Shown: in pieces, positions 24,646 to 32,821 of the stretch
Position numbering within the stretch: position 1 is the stretch's first letter
Layout of the letters: each line of letters starts with the position of its first letter
Origin: Bacillota bacterium
Lineage (GTDB): Bacteria; Bacillota; Clostridia; Oscillospirales; Oscillospiraceae
Assembly (NCBI GenBank): GCA_028719885.1
Contig: JAQYLT010000076.1
Coordinates: 49,733-113,732 of the forward strand
Direction of reading: 5' to 3'
DNA: 64,000 nucleotides
Notes under the pieces: generated by a model
The model's database searches: none
Told to the model about the DNA's origin: nothing
Seen by the model: the letters and a program-made list of their open reading frames with translations, nothing else
Translations under genes and position numbers: made by a program

Positions 24646-25363
24646 CCACGATGCGCTGCTCACCGTTTTGAGCAAAAAGCACGGAAAGCTGACGGTAAAG
24701 GCCCGGGGGCTGCGGCGGAAAAACAGTCCGCTTTCGGCGGTGTGTCAGCTGCTGGCCTATGGGGAATTCACCCTGTTTGAATATCGCGGGCAATACACCG
24801 TGAACGAGGCTCATGTGCTGAATCTGTTTCAAAAGCTTCGCTGCAATCTGGAGCAGCTGTCCCTGGCTTCTTATTTTGCCCAGGTGTCCGAGGTGCTGTC
24901 CCAGGAGGATTACCCCACGCCGGAGCTGCAATCGCTGCTGCTGAACTGCCTGTATGGCCTTTCGGAGCTGGAGCTCCCCCTGTGCCAGGTGAAGGCGGTG
25001 TTTGAGCTGCGGGCCGCCTGCCTTTCCGGCTATACGCCGGATTTGTTCGGCTGCCATGTCTGCGGAAGCCAGACACCGGATCGGTTCGACCTGTCCTCCG
25101 GACTTCTGGAATGCCAGGGCTGTAGGGATGCGTCCTCCACGGGAATCCGTCTTCCGGTGACGCCGGGAATTTTGGAGGCCATGCGGTTTATCTGCTTCTG
25201 CGAACCCAAAAAGCTGTTTTCTTTCCGGCTGGGTCAGCAGCAGATGTGTCAATTGTCCGAACTCACAGAGGGATTTCTCACCACCCAACTGGAGCGCGGC
25301 TTTTCCGCGCTGGATTACTATAAATCAATTTGCTTTCATGATCAGGAACTGGAAGCTACATAA
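24596..25363 (+). CDS. recO: DNA repair protein RecO
   Basis: Recombination mediator that works with RecR to load RecA. The 255-residue protein has the N-terminal OB fold (YLTIQGIVLRVSDYGDHDALLTVL), a helical middle and a four-Cys zinc finger (CHVCGS ... CQGC, near 154-180). The ATG at 24596 follows GGAGGG. It overlaps the small yqzL frame and precedes mutS2. Confidence 0.94.
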   Translation: MYLTIQGIVLRVSDYGDHDALLTVLSKKHGKLTVKARGLRRKNSPLSAVCQLLAYGEFTLFEYRGQYTVNEAHVLNLFQKLRCNLEQLSLASYFAQVSEVLSQEDYPTPELQSLLLNCLYGLSELELPLCQVKAVFELRAACLSGYTPDLFGCHVCGSQTPDRFDLSSGLLECQGCRDASSTGIRLPVTPGILEAMRFICFCEPKKLFSFRLGQQQMCQLSELTEGFLTTQLERGFSALDYYKSICFHDQELEAT

Positions 25364-25377
25364 TCTAGGAGATAACA

Positions 25378-27756
25378 ATGTCTGAATTGTATGAAAAATC
25401 CCTGATGAAGCTGGAGCTTGATCAGGTCCTTGAGCTTCTTGCGGAATGTGCAGGCAGCCAGGGGGGCAAGGAGAGCTGCCGCGCCCTACGACCCAGCTCC
25501 GATTTGGAGGAGGTCCAGCTGATGCTCCAGCAGACCACCGCCGCCTCGGACCTGTGCACCAGAAAGGGTAACCCGGCCTTTTCCAATGTATGTGATGTTT
25601 CCCCCAGCCTGGAACGGGCTGACCGGGGCGGAAGCCTGCAGCCCAAGGAGCTGCTTTCCATTGGCGGCGTGCTTCGGTGCGCCAGAACCATCAAGGGCTA
25701 CGTTTCGGAGGATGACCAGGCAACCATTCTGGACCCTCTGTTCAACGCCCTTACCGCCAATAAATATTTGGAGGACCGAATCTTCGGCGCTATCCTGTCC
25801 GAAGAGGAGATTGCCGATACCGCCTCTCCGGAGCTTTCCGATATCCGCCGGCATATGCGAATTCAGGCGGGGAAAATCCGGGACAGCCTGCAAAAGGTGA
25901 TTTCCTCCCCGGCCTACAGCAAATTTCTCCGGGAGCCTATCATCACCATCCGCCAGGGAAGATACGTGGTGCCGGTGAAATCCGAGTGCAAGAATGATGT
26001 TCCCGGCCTGGTGCACGATGTTTCCGCCACCGGCTCCACCTATTTTGTGGAGCCCATGTCCGCCGTCAACGCCAACAACGCTCTGCGGGAGCTGGAGCTG
26101 AAAGAGAAAAAGGAAATAGAACGGATTCTGGCAGAGCTGTCCAGCGAAGCCGCCGCTCACGCAGAGGACATCAATCTGGATTACAGCATGCTGGTCCAGC
26201 TGGATGTGATCTTTGCAAAAGCAAAGCTTGCCTACAGAATGCGGGCCTGGGCCCCGATCATGAATGACTGCGGCAAAATTGAACTTCGCAACGCCCGCCA
26301 TCCTTTGATTGACCCGCAGAAGGTGGTGCCCATCTCCGTGCGGCTTGGGTCGGATTTCGACACCATGATCATCACCGGACCCAATACCGGCGGCAAAACC
26401 GTCACTTTAAAGACCATTGGTCTTCTGACCCTGATGGCGGAATGCGGCATGCACATCCCGGCAGGGGATGGCAGCACCCTTTCCACCTTTGATGCGATCC
26501 TTGCGGATATCGGCGATGAGCAGTCCATTGCCCAGAGCCTGTCCACCTTTTCCAGCCACATGCGAACCATTGTGGATGTGGTTGCCCAGTGCGATGACCG
26601 CACACTGGTGCTCTACGATGAGCTGGGTGCCGGTACCGACCCGGCGGAGGGTGCGGCCCTTGCCATTGCGTTGATTGAATTCAGCCGGAAGATGGGCAGC
26701 CGGGTTGTGGCAACCACCCATTATGCGGAACTCAAGCTCTATGCCATGCGGACGAAAGGCGTCATCAACGCATCCTGTGAATTTGACGTGGAAACGCTCC
26801 AGCCCACCTACAAGCTCCTTATTGGCATCCCAGGAAAATCCAATGCCTTTGCCATTTCCAGGAAGCTGGGCCTCTCGGAGGATATTCTGAAAGAAGCCAG
26901 CGACCTGGTGGGGAAAAGCGACAAGGACTTTGAGGATGTGCTGTCCCAGCTGGAGCAGCAGCGGCAGCAGATGGAGGGCGCAAGGCTGGAAGCGGAGAAG
27001 CTGAAGCAGGAAACCGCCAAAATCAAGCAGCAGAGTGAGGAATATCAGGCCCAGCTTCGCAAAGAAAAAGAAAAGGCCATGGAGGCGGCCCGCAGAGAGG
27101 CTCAGAGCATCATCGACGAGGCCCGCACGGCGGCCAATCTGGCATCGGAGGAAATCAAAGCCCTCCGCAAGCAGCTCCAGGACAGCGCCGATACCACCGG
27201 CATCAACCAGCGTCAGGCAGAGCTTCGCCGGGCGCTGAATGAGACCGAGGACCGAATCCGGGCCAATCAGCCGGAAAAGAGCCGCCCCAAGCCCACCCGG
27301 GACATTCTGGTGGGAGATACGGTGGAGCTGCTGAAATTGGGAATGAAGGCCAGCGTCCTGGCCATCAACAAGGACGGCACCTATCAGCTCCAGGCGGGCA
27401 TCATGAAGCTCAACGCAAAGGCGGACGAAATCTACCTGCTGGAACAGGAAAATCCCTATAAAGCCAAAGGAGGCCATCCTGCTCATTCCGGCCGGGAAAT
27501 GAAAATGACCGCCATGGCCTCGGAGATTGATTTGAGAGGCATGGATACGGTGGAGGCGATCTGCGTCCTGGACCGGTATATGGATGAGGCCATGCGCGCA
27601 AAGCTCTCTTCCGTGCGGATTATCCACGGCAAGGGAACCGGCGCTCTGCGTCAGGCGGTACACCAATCTTTGAAACGAAATAAGTTTGTAAAGAAGTTCC
27701 GTTTGGGTGTTTATGGCGAGGGTGAGGACGGAGTGACCATTGCGGAATTTGCATAA
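25378..27756 (+). CDS. mutS2: Endonuclease MutS2 with Smr domain
   Basis: A 792-residue MutS-family ATPase without the mismatch-recognition domain. The ATPase core has Walker A GPNTGGKTVTLKT near 334, the ABC-type signature STFSSHM, Walker B VLYDELGAGTDP, then a long coiled coil (about 515-640) rich in Gln, Glu and Lys and a C-terminal Smr nuclease domain (about 715-792: IDLRGMDTVEAI ... IIHGKGTGALR). The family restrains recombination and, in Bacillus, acts on collided ribosomes. RBS AGGAG; 14 bases after recO. Confidence 0.95.
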   Translation: MSELYEKSLMKLELDQVLELLAECAGSQGGKESCRALRPSSDLEEVQLMLQQTTAASDLCTRKGNPAFSNVCDVSPSLERADRGGSLQPKELLSIGGVLRCARTIKGYVSEDDQATILDPLFNALTANKYLEDRIFGAILSEEEIADTASPELSDIRRHMRIQAGKIRDSLQKVISSPAYSKFLREPIITIRQGRYVVPVKSECKNDVPGLVHDVSATGSTYFVEPMSAVNANNALRELELKEKKEIERILAELSSEAAAHAEDINLDYSMLVQLDVIFAKAKLAYRMRAWAPIMNDCGKIELRNARHPLIDPQKVVPISVRLGSDFDTMIITGPNTGGKTVTLKTIGLLTLMAECGMHIPAGDGSTLSTFDAILADIGDEQSIAQSLSTFSSHMRTIVDVVAQCDDRTLVLYDELGAGTDPAEGAALAIALIEFSRKMGSRVVATTHYAELKLYAMRTKGVINASCEFDVETLQPTYKLLIGIPGKSNAFAISRKLGLSEDILKEASDLVGKSDKDFEDVLSQLEQQRQQMEGARLEAEKLKQETAKIKQQSEEYQAQLRKEKEKAMEAARREAQSIIDEARTAANLASEEIKALRKQLQDSADTTGINQRQAELRRALNETEDRIRANQPEKSRPKPTRDILVGDTVELLKLGMKASVLAINKDGTYQLQAGIMKLNAKADEIYLLEQENPYKAKGGHPAHSGREMKMTAMASEIDLRGMDTVEAICVLDRYMDEAMRAKLSSVRIIHGKGTGALRQAVHQSLKRNKFVKKFRLGVYGEGEDGVTIAEFA

Positions 27757-27767
27757 AGTATGCAGGT

Positions 27768-27793
27768 CAATCCTGCTATAAAAAGCAGGATTG
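27768..27793 (+). terminator. Hairpin after mutS2
   Basis: Ten-pair stem CAATCCTGCT / AGCAGGATTG with an ATAAAA loop, but no T run follows, so it may be a weak terminator or an mRNA 3'-end stabiliser. Confidence 0.45.
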
Positions 27794-27844
27794 TGGAAAG
27801 TTGCACAAAAATCTCTTGCTTTGTGCAAGTCGAACGAAAATTGG

Positions 27845-27872
27845 TTGACTTTTTCAGTAAAAATGGTATTAT
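27845..27872 (+). promoter_or_regulatory. Sigma-A promoter for the HPr-like gene
   Basis: TTGACT (27845-27850), 16-base spacer, TATTAT (27867-27872), 53 bases before the ATG. Confidence 0.78.
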
Positions 27873-27924
27873 GTAGGTAGATTCATTGCGTTCCGACGAA
27901 CGTGGTGTAAAGGAGTGTATCGAT

Positions 27925-28185
27925 ATGTTCAACAAAGAAGTTGTTGTGCGCTGCGAATCCGGCCTGCACAATAAGCAAGCTACCTACTTTGTACAGAAAG
28001 CCAATGAATTTGAAAGCAGCATTTGGCTGGAATCCGAAAACCGCAAGATGAATGCCAAGAGCCTTCTGGGCATCATGTCTCTGGGCATCGTCACCGGTAC
28101 CACGGTTACGCTGAGCGCTGCGGGTGCTGATGCGGAGGCAGCTGTGAATGCGCTGGAAGCCCTGCTCCAGCGGGATGTTTACTGA
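27925..28185 (+). CDS. HPr-family phosphocarrier-like protein with atypical active-site loop
   Basis: An 86-residue protein with the complete HPr fold. The phosphorylatable His is kept (H15 in SGLHNKQAT) and so is the regulatory serine S46 (KMNAKSLLGIMSLG). However the canonical HARPA loop is HNKQA: Arg17, needed for efficient phosphotransfer in PTS HPr, is Lys, and Pro18 is Gln. Overall it looks closer to Bacillus Crh, which has Gln15 and acts in carbon catabolite control, except that the His is present. I therefore call it HPr/Crh-like rather than ptsH. It has its own promoter and terminator and no PTS genes nearby. Confidence 0.85.
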   Translation: MFNKEVVVRCESGLHNKQATYFVQKANEFESSIWLESENRKMNAKSLLGIMSLGIVTGTTVTLSAAGADAEAAVNALEALLQRDVY

Positions 28186-28201
28186 TTTTACGTAGGATAC
28201 T

Positions 28202-28281
28202 CTGCCCCGGTGGAACTGGGGCAGGGGTTCCCTCAATTGACCGCCTCAATGCTGAAGAATGCATGGGGGCGGTTCTTTTTT
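28202..28281 (+). terminator. Tandem hairpins ending the HPr-like transcript
   Basis: A first hairpin CTGCCCC / TGGGGCAG (28202-28224) is followed by the terminator: ACCGCCTC (28240-28247) / GGGGCGGT (28266-28273), then TCTTTTTT. The uvrC RBS lies directly after it. Confidence 0.75.
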
Positions 28282-28292
28282 GGAGCTGCAAC

Positions 28293-30113
28293 ATGACCTT
28301 TGACGAACTGAAGGACAAAGCCCTGTCGCTGCCCTATGCCCCCGGTGTCTACATCATGCGGGACAAAAGCGATAAGGTGATTTACGTTGGAAAAGCAAAA
28401 AAACTGAAAAACCGGGTCAGTCAATATTTCCAGGATACGGCATCCCACACCCCGAAAACCCGCATGATGGTGAGCAAAATCCACCATTTTGATGTGATTG
28501 TGGCTGCCAGCGAGTTTGAGGCGCTGGTGTTGGAATGCTCCCTCATCAAGCGGTACCTGCCCAAGTATAATATCCTTTTAAAGGATGACAAGGGCTATCC
28601 CTACCTCCGGCTGGATATGAAAGAGGTTTACCCCAAAATCACCCTGGTCAGTAAAATCGCCGACGACGGCGCCCAGTACTACGGCCCTTTCGGGAGCCGG
28701 GGAGTCACCCATGATGTGATGGAGGCGGTGCAGCACATCCTCAAGCTTCCAACCTGCGGGAAAGAATTCCCCCGGGATGTGGGCAAGGACCGGCCCTGCT
28801 TAAACTATCACATGAACCAGTGCGCCGGCTGGTGCCAGAGCAGCAAAAGCTGCACGGAGTACCGTCAGACCATGGAGCAGGCCCGGCAGCTTCTGTCCGG
28901 CAACTACAAGGCCGTGGCAGAGGAAATCAGAGCGCAGATGCTGGAAGCCTCGGATCAGCTTGCCTTTGAGCTGGCTGCCACCCTGCGGGACAGGCTGAAC
29001 GCGGTGGAGGCCCTGGGGCAGAAGCAGCTGGTTACCGCCGGCACCCTGGCGGATACGGATGTGGTGGGCTACGGACAAACGGAGGTAAAGGCCTGCTTTG
29101 CCGTGCTCCATTTCAGCAACGGGAACCTTTTGGATAAGGAATATGAAATTTTCCCCACTCCCGAGGATCGGGAGGAGGCTGTTTCCAGCCTGATGAAGCA
29201 GTTTTATCTCAGCCGTGGCTTTGCGCCCAAACAGGTGCTGCTTCCCTTTGAGCTGGAGGACGGGGAGCTCTTTTCTCAGCTCATGGAGCAGCAATTCGGC
29301 AGAAGTACCAAGCTCCGGGTGCCCCAGCGGGGAGATAACGTGCGCTTGGTGGAGCTGGCCTGCAAGAATGCCTTTGAGGAAGCCCAGCGTGTCACAGATA
29401 AGGAAGAACGCAGTCAGGCCGTTCTGACGCTGATGGGGAAGATGCTGAATATTCCCACACCGAAGCGGATAGAATCCTTTGACATTTCCAATATTTCCGG
29501 CACGGACATCGTGGCCAGCATGGTGGTGTTCCAGGACGGAAAGCCGAAAAAAAGCGACTACAAGCGGTTTAAGCTGGAGGGGCTTTCCAACCAGGACGAC
29601 TATGCCTCCATGCACCAGGTGGTAAAACGCCGGTTTGCCCATTATAAAGCAGGGGACAGCGGCTTCGATGTACCGCCCGATCTTCTTTTAATCGACGGCG
29701 GGATCAACCACGCAAAGGTGGCCCAGAACGCGTTGGATGAGCTGGAATTGAATTTTCCCGTTTTCGGCATGGTCAAGGATGACCGGCACCGCACCCGGGC
29801 GCTGGTTACCACTGATGGGCAGGAAATCTCTATCGATACCAATCAGTCCATCTTTTCTCTGGTGGGCTCCATTCAGGAGGAAACCCACCGATTTGCCATT
29901 ACGTTCCACCGGCAGCTGCGGAGCAAGCGGCTCCACTATTCTCAGCTGGACCAGATTCCCGGCATCGGGCCAAAGCGAAAGCAGGAGCTGCTTCGGCAAT
30001 TCAAGTCGATCAAGGCCATCGCCCAGGCCACAGTTCCGGAATTGGAGCGTCTGCTGCCCAGAGATGCCGCCATGGCGGTTTACCATCATTTTCATCCGGA
30101 GCAGGAAGAATAA
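28293..30113 (+). CDS. uvrC: Excinuclease ABC subunit C
   Basis: Makes both incisions around UvrAB-marked lesions. The 606-residue protein has the GIY-YIG nuclease domain (PGVYIMRDKSDKVIYVGKAK, about 17-36), the UVR domain (about 203-238), the UvrC RNase H-like nuclease domain (SFDISNISGTDIVASMVVF and LLIDGG) and a C-terminal helix-hairpin-helix pair (LDQIPGIGPKRKQELL). Start at ATG 28293 after GGAG. Read-through from the HPr-like gene is limited by the terminator just upstream; a separate uvrC promoter was not found. Confidence 0.96.
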   Translation: MTFDELKDKALSLPYAPGVYIMRDKSDKVIYVGKAKKLKNRVSQYFQDTASHTPKTRMMVSKIHHFDVIVAASEFEALVLECSLIKRYLPKYNILLKDDKGYPYLRLDMKEVYPKITLVSKIADDGAQYYGPFGSRGVTHDVMEAVQHILKLPTCGKEFPRDVGKDRPCLNYHMNQCAGWCQSSKSCTEYRQTMEQARQLLSGNYKAVAEEIRAQMLEASDQLAFELAATLRDRLNAVEALGQKQLVTAGTLADTDVVGYGQTEVKACFAVLHFSNGNLLDKEYEIFPTPEDREEAVSSLMKQFYLSRGFAPKQVLLPFELEDGELFSQLMEQQFGRSTKLRVPQRGDNVRLVELACKNAFEEAQRVTDKEERSQAVLTLMGKMLNIPTPKRIESFDISNISGTDIVASMVVFQDGKPKKSDYKRFKLEGLSNQDDYASMHQVVKRRFAHYKAGDSGFDVPPDLLLIDGGINHAKVAQNALDELELNFPVFGMVKDDRHRTRALVTTDGQEISIDTNQSIFSLVGSIQEETHRFAITFHRQLRSKRLHYSQLDQIPGIGPKRKQELLRQFKSIKAIAQATVPELERLLPRDAAMAVYHHFHPEQEE

Positions 30114-30137
30114 TCGATTTTCAGGAGGGAGTTCCAT

Positions 30138-30680
30138 ATGCGTGTCATAGCAGGAACAGCCAAGGGCATCAAGCTGAACACGCCGGAGGGAATGCTTACC
30201 CGGCCCACGACGGACCGGGTCAAGGAGGCCCTTTTCAGCATCATCCAGTTTGACCTGCCCGGAACAAGGGTGCTGGACCTTTTTGGCGGAACCGGGCAGC
30301 TGGGAATTGAAGCCTTAAGCCGGGGAGCTTCCAGTGCGGTGTTCGTGGATTCCAGGCGGGAGGCCTGCCAGCTGATTCGCGCCAATTTGAAGAAAACGCA
30401 TTTTGAAGCCCAGAGCACGGTGATTCAAAGCGACTACCTGGATTATCTGAACCGGTGCAGAGATTCTTTCCAAATTATACTGTTAGACCCGCCTTATGCC
30501 GAAGTATTTTTGGAAAATGCCATAAAAAAGATAACAGAAATTGACATTTTACAATCTGGTGGTATAATAGTCGCGGAACGCCCCCTGGGAAAGGAGCTTC
30601 CCTGGGAATTCCAGGGGTATTCCCGGTCCCGGGACTATCAGTACGGCAAAATTATACTCACCCTATACCGTAAACAATAA
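30138..30680 (+). CDS. rsmD: 16S rRNA (guanine(966)-N(2))-methyltransferase
   Basis: Methylates G966 of 16S rRNA with S-adenosylmethionine. The 180-residue protein shows the SAM-binding LDLFGGTGQLGIEALSRGA (about 47-65), the catalytic DPPY in IILLDPPYAEVFL and the N-terminal MRVIAGTAKGIKL. Usual length. It precedes coaD as in most Firmicutes. A near-consensus promoter for the next gene lies inside its 3' third. Confidence 0.95.
   Translation: MRVIAGTAKGIKLNTPEGMLTRPTTDRVKEALFSIIQFDLPGTRVLDLFGGTGQLGIEALSRGASSAVFVDSRREACQLIRANLKKTHFEAQSTVIQSDYLDYLNRCRDSFQIILLDPPYAEVFLENAIKKITEIDILQSGGIIVAERPLGKELPWEFQGYSRSRDYQYGKIILTLYRKQ
30541..30568 (+). promoter_or_regulatory. Consensus sigma-A promoter inside rsmD, probably for coaD
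   Basis: TTGACA (30541-30546), 16-base spacer, TATAAT (30563-30568): 12 of 12 consensus bases, within the rsmD coding frame and 131 bases before the coaD ATG. Confidence 0.7.
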
Positions 30681-30698
30681 GGAAAAAATGGATATAAT

Positions 30699-31181
30699 AT
30701 GAAAACAGCAGTTTATCCCGGCAGCTTTGACCCAATCACCAGCGGACATCTGAATATTATCCGCCGTGCCGCCAACATTTTCGACAGGCTGATTGTTTGC
30801 GTCATGGTGAACGCGGGGAAGAACCCCATGTTTACCCTGGAAGAACGGGAAGCACTGATTCGCCGGGTCACAACGGATTTACCCAATGTTGAGGTTGACT
30901 GCTCCAATGAGCTGCTGGCGGATTATGCCCGCAGGCGGGGGAGCTGCGTCATTGTGAAAGGACTGCGGGCCGGTTCGGACTTTGAAAACGAATTTCAGAT
31001 GGCCTTGGTCAACCGAAAGCTGAATCCGGAACTGGATACCATGTTCCTTACCGCCGACAGCCGTTATATGTATCTGAGCTCCAGCATGGTGAAAGAATTG
31101 GGTTACTACGGCGCAGAGCTGTCCGACTTTTTACCGGAAGAAATCATTCCGGATTTTCAAAAGAAATTAGGGAAGCTGTGA
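30699..31181 (+). CDS. coaD: Phosphopantetheine adenylyltransferase
   Basis: Fourth step of coenzyme A synthesis: joins 4'-phosphopantetheine and ATP. The 160-residue enzyme has the nucleotidyltransferase motif PGSFDPITSGHLNII (about 6-20) with the HxGH-type site, the KGLRAGSDFENEFQMALVN stretch and the SSSMVKELGYYG motif. Normal length. RBS is modest (AAGGA), 18 bases after rsmD; it may be transcribed both from upstream and from the promoter inside rsmD. Confidence 0.96.
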   Translation: MKTAVYPGSFDPITSGHLNIIRRAANIFDRLIVCVMVNAGKNPMFTLEEREALIRRVTTDLPNVEVDCSNELLADYARRRGSCVIVKGLRAGSDFENEFQMALVNRKLNPELDTMFLTADSRYMYLSSSMVKELGYYGAELSDFLPEEIIPDFQKKLGKL

Positions 31182-31226
31182 TTTGCAGCCCATCCCAAGG
31201 CAAATAAAGGATTTGGAGGATTCATC

Positions 31227-31727
31227 ATGAGCAACAACAGCACAGAAGATATCATCGGCACATTATACGACATGGTTCAGGATGCACGTTCTATGCCTCT
31301 TGCTGCTGATAAATGCATTTTGGAGCGGGACCGGGTTCTGGACCTTTTGGATGAGATCATTGCCCAGCTTCCTGCTGAAATCAAGCAGTCCCGCACCATT
31401 GTGGAGTCCCGCAACGAATTGATCAGCCAGGCCCGCCGGGAAGCGGAGGCCATTCTGCGCCAGGCCCAGGATCAGGCCAATGAATTGGTTGCCAAGGAAG
31501 AAATCTACAAGGAAGCCAGAAAGCGCAGCGAAGAGCTGGTCGCCCAGACCCAGGAGCGAATCAATCAGATTCGCAAGGCCGGTAATGAATACATGGAAGA
31601 GTCCCTGCGCCGCACGGAGGAAACCATTTCCCAGGCCCTGCACGAGGTTCAGGATACCCGCATGAAGTTCCTCGCCGTTACCGAGTCCCAGGAGCAGCGC
31701 CGCACGGCTCCCGATGTGGATCTGTAA
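31227..31727 (+). CDS. Coiled-coil protein of unknown function
   Basis: A 166-residue hydrophilic protein behind a good RBS (TTGGAGGA). After a short N-terminal domain (1-60) it is almost entirely coiled coil (about 65-145), rich in Gln, Glu, Arg and Ala with heptad spacing, similar to V-type ATPase subunit H or DivIVA-tail sequences. Such proteins are often mis-annotated as ATPase. It follows coaD by 45 bases and ends at a terminator. A cell-division or scaffold role is possible but not shown. Confidence 0.72.
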   Translation: MSNNSTEDIIGTLYDMVQDARSMPLAADKCILERDRVLDLLDEIIAQLPAEIKQSRTIVESRNELISQARREAEAILRQAQDQANELVAKEEIYKEARKRSEELVAQTQERINQIRKAGNEYMEESLRRTEETISQALHEVQDTRMKFLAVTESQEQRRTAPDVDL

Positions 31728-31741
31728 ATTTCATAGAAATC

Positions 31742-31773
31742 GGCCGCCCCGGCTACCGGGGCGGCCATTGGTT
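31742..31773. terminator. Terminator between convergent genes
   Basis: Eleven-pair GC stem GGCCGCCCCGG (31742-31752) / CCGGGGCGGCC (31756-31766) followed by ATTGGTTTTA. Confidence 0.75.
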
Positions 31774-32607
31774 TTATTCGCCTTCCTCCTGGCGGCTGGC
31801 TGCAGTGTCCTTTTTGCAGTCGCAGCCCTTTGGGGTAAACTGGGAAGCAGGGAACGGAATCCGGCTGAACATTTCGCAGGGGTCCTCCGTGCATCCTGGG
31901 CTGTCACAGCATTCCTTTGTGGGGATGCTGTAGTCCATAACAGGCACAATCAGCTGGGCATCCCGCTCCAGCCTGATGATGGAGAATTGCCCCAGGGTGA
32001 CAAAGAGCCGTCTGCAATCCGGGCTGATGCTCAGTTCCTCGTCAAAAAGGCGCTGGATTCCCTCGGGAACCTGAACGGGAGAAGCATCCTTGCAGCTGCA
32101 GTCGCTGCTTTCCCGCACCTTGGAGCTGAGCACCATGGGGTCCAGCACCTCCACCACGGCGGTGGGACGGTTGGCATAGCTTCTGGTCATTCCGTCGGGC
32201 CCGTAAAGGCGTGTATCGCTTCGGTAAATGTGCGCGCAGCTGTCTTCTCCGCAGAGCACCGCCCGCTTGGTGAAAACTGCCAGGCCATACAGCGTGGCAG
32301 GCCGGGCAGCGCCCACAATGGTATCGGCGATGACCCGATAGTAGAAGGTCACATCAATGCAGTAGTGGTTCCTGTCAAAGGCCACCGGCTCCACATCGAT
32401 ATACGTACTGATCAGCTCGGCGCACCGAACCCGGGTTCCGGCGCTGCTGTTTAAAAGCGCCTGAGACCCCGCCGTGAGGTACACCGGCAAATCCTCGATG
32501 CAGTCCTTGTCGCGGCAGGAATCCGTGATTTTTCTGGTGTGTATCGACATTGCCTGGTGCAGATCTTCCGGATCACAGTGCAGGATGTTCTGGCATTTGT
32601 CTGACAT
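31774..32607 (-). CDS. Cysteine-rich protein of unknown function, possible spore-surface protein
   Basis: A 277-residue soluble protein with at least 19 Cys, grouped as CRDKDC near the start, CSC near the middle, and CCDSPGCTEDPC and CDCKKD near the end. The middle has beta-rich stretches (YCIDVTFYYRVIADTIVG; RLYGPDGMTRSYANRPTAVVEV). No signal peptide or membrane helix. I do not recognise a characterised family. Cys clustering of this kind is common in spore coat and exosporium proteins, and a sigma-K-like sequence lies upstream; both are weak hints. RBS AGGAGGGA. Alternative: a metal- or redox-related protein. Confidence 0.7.
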   Translation of the reverse strand: MSDKCQNILHCDPEDLHQAMSIHTRKITDSCRDKDCIEDLPVYLTAGSQALLNSSAGTRVRCAELISTYIDVEPVAFDRNHYCIDVTFYYRVIADTIVGAARPATLYGLAVFTKRAVLCGEDSCAHIYRSDTRLYGPDGMTRSYANRPTAVVEVLDPMVLSSKVRESSDCSCKDASPVQVPEGIQRLFDEELSISPDCRRLFVTLGQFSIIRLERDAQLIVPVMDYSIPTKECCDSPGCTEDPCEMFSRIPFPASQFTPKGCDCKKDTAASRQEEGE

Positions 32608-32657
32608 GGGAATCCCTCCTGAAAACGTGTTCGCATAAGCTGCTACCGCTTATAAGA

Positions 32658-32684
32658 CAGTCTATGCATGGCTTTTCAGGAAGT
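32658..32684 (-). promoter_or_regulatory. Sigma-K-like promoter candidate for the Cys-rich gene
   Basis: On the minus strand AC, 16 bases, then CATAGACTG, close to the sigma-K pattern AC-N16-CATANNNTA with one mismatch at the last base. It ends 50 bases before the ATG. The motif is short, so chance is a real possibility. Confidence 0.25.
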
Positions 32685-32693
32685 GCAGAAGAA

Positions 32694-32716
32694 AGCGGGA
32701 AGCCACCGGCTTCCCG
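32694..32716 (-). terminator. Terminator after galM
   Basis: Stem CGGGAAGCC (32696-32704) / GGCTTCCCG (32708-32716); on the minus strand followed by CTTTCTT. Confidence 0.6.
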
Positions 32717-32821
32717 TTCTTGTTTTATTCTCGAAAGTCAAAGCACTGGGAGAGGGAGACCGGCTTCTTTCGCCTCTGAGCAATTTTTGAAAAGGGAGAG
32801 GAAAAGGGCGGCTGGGCTGCC

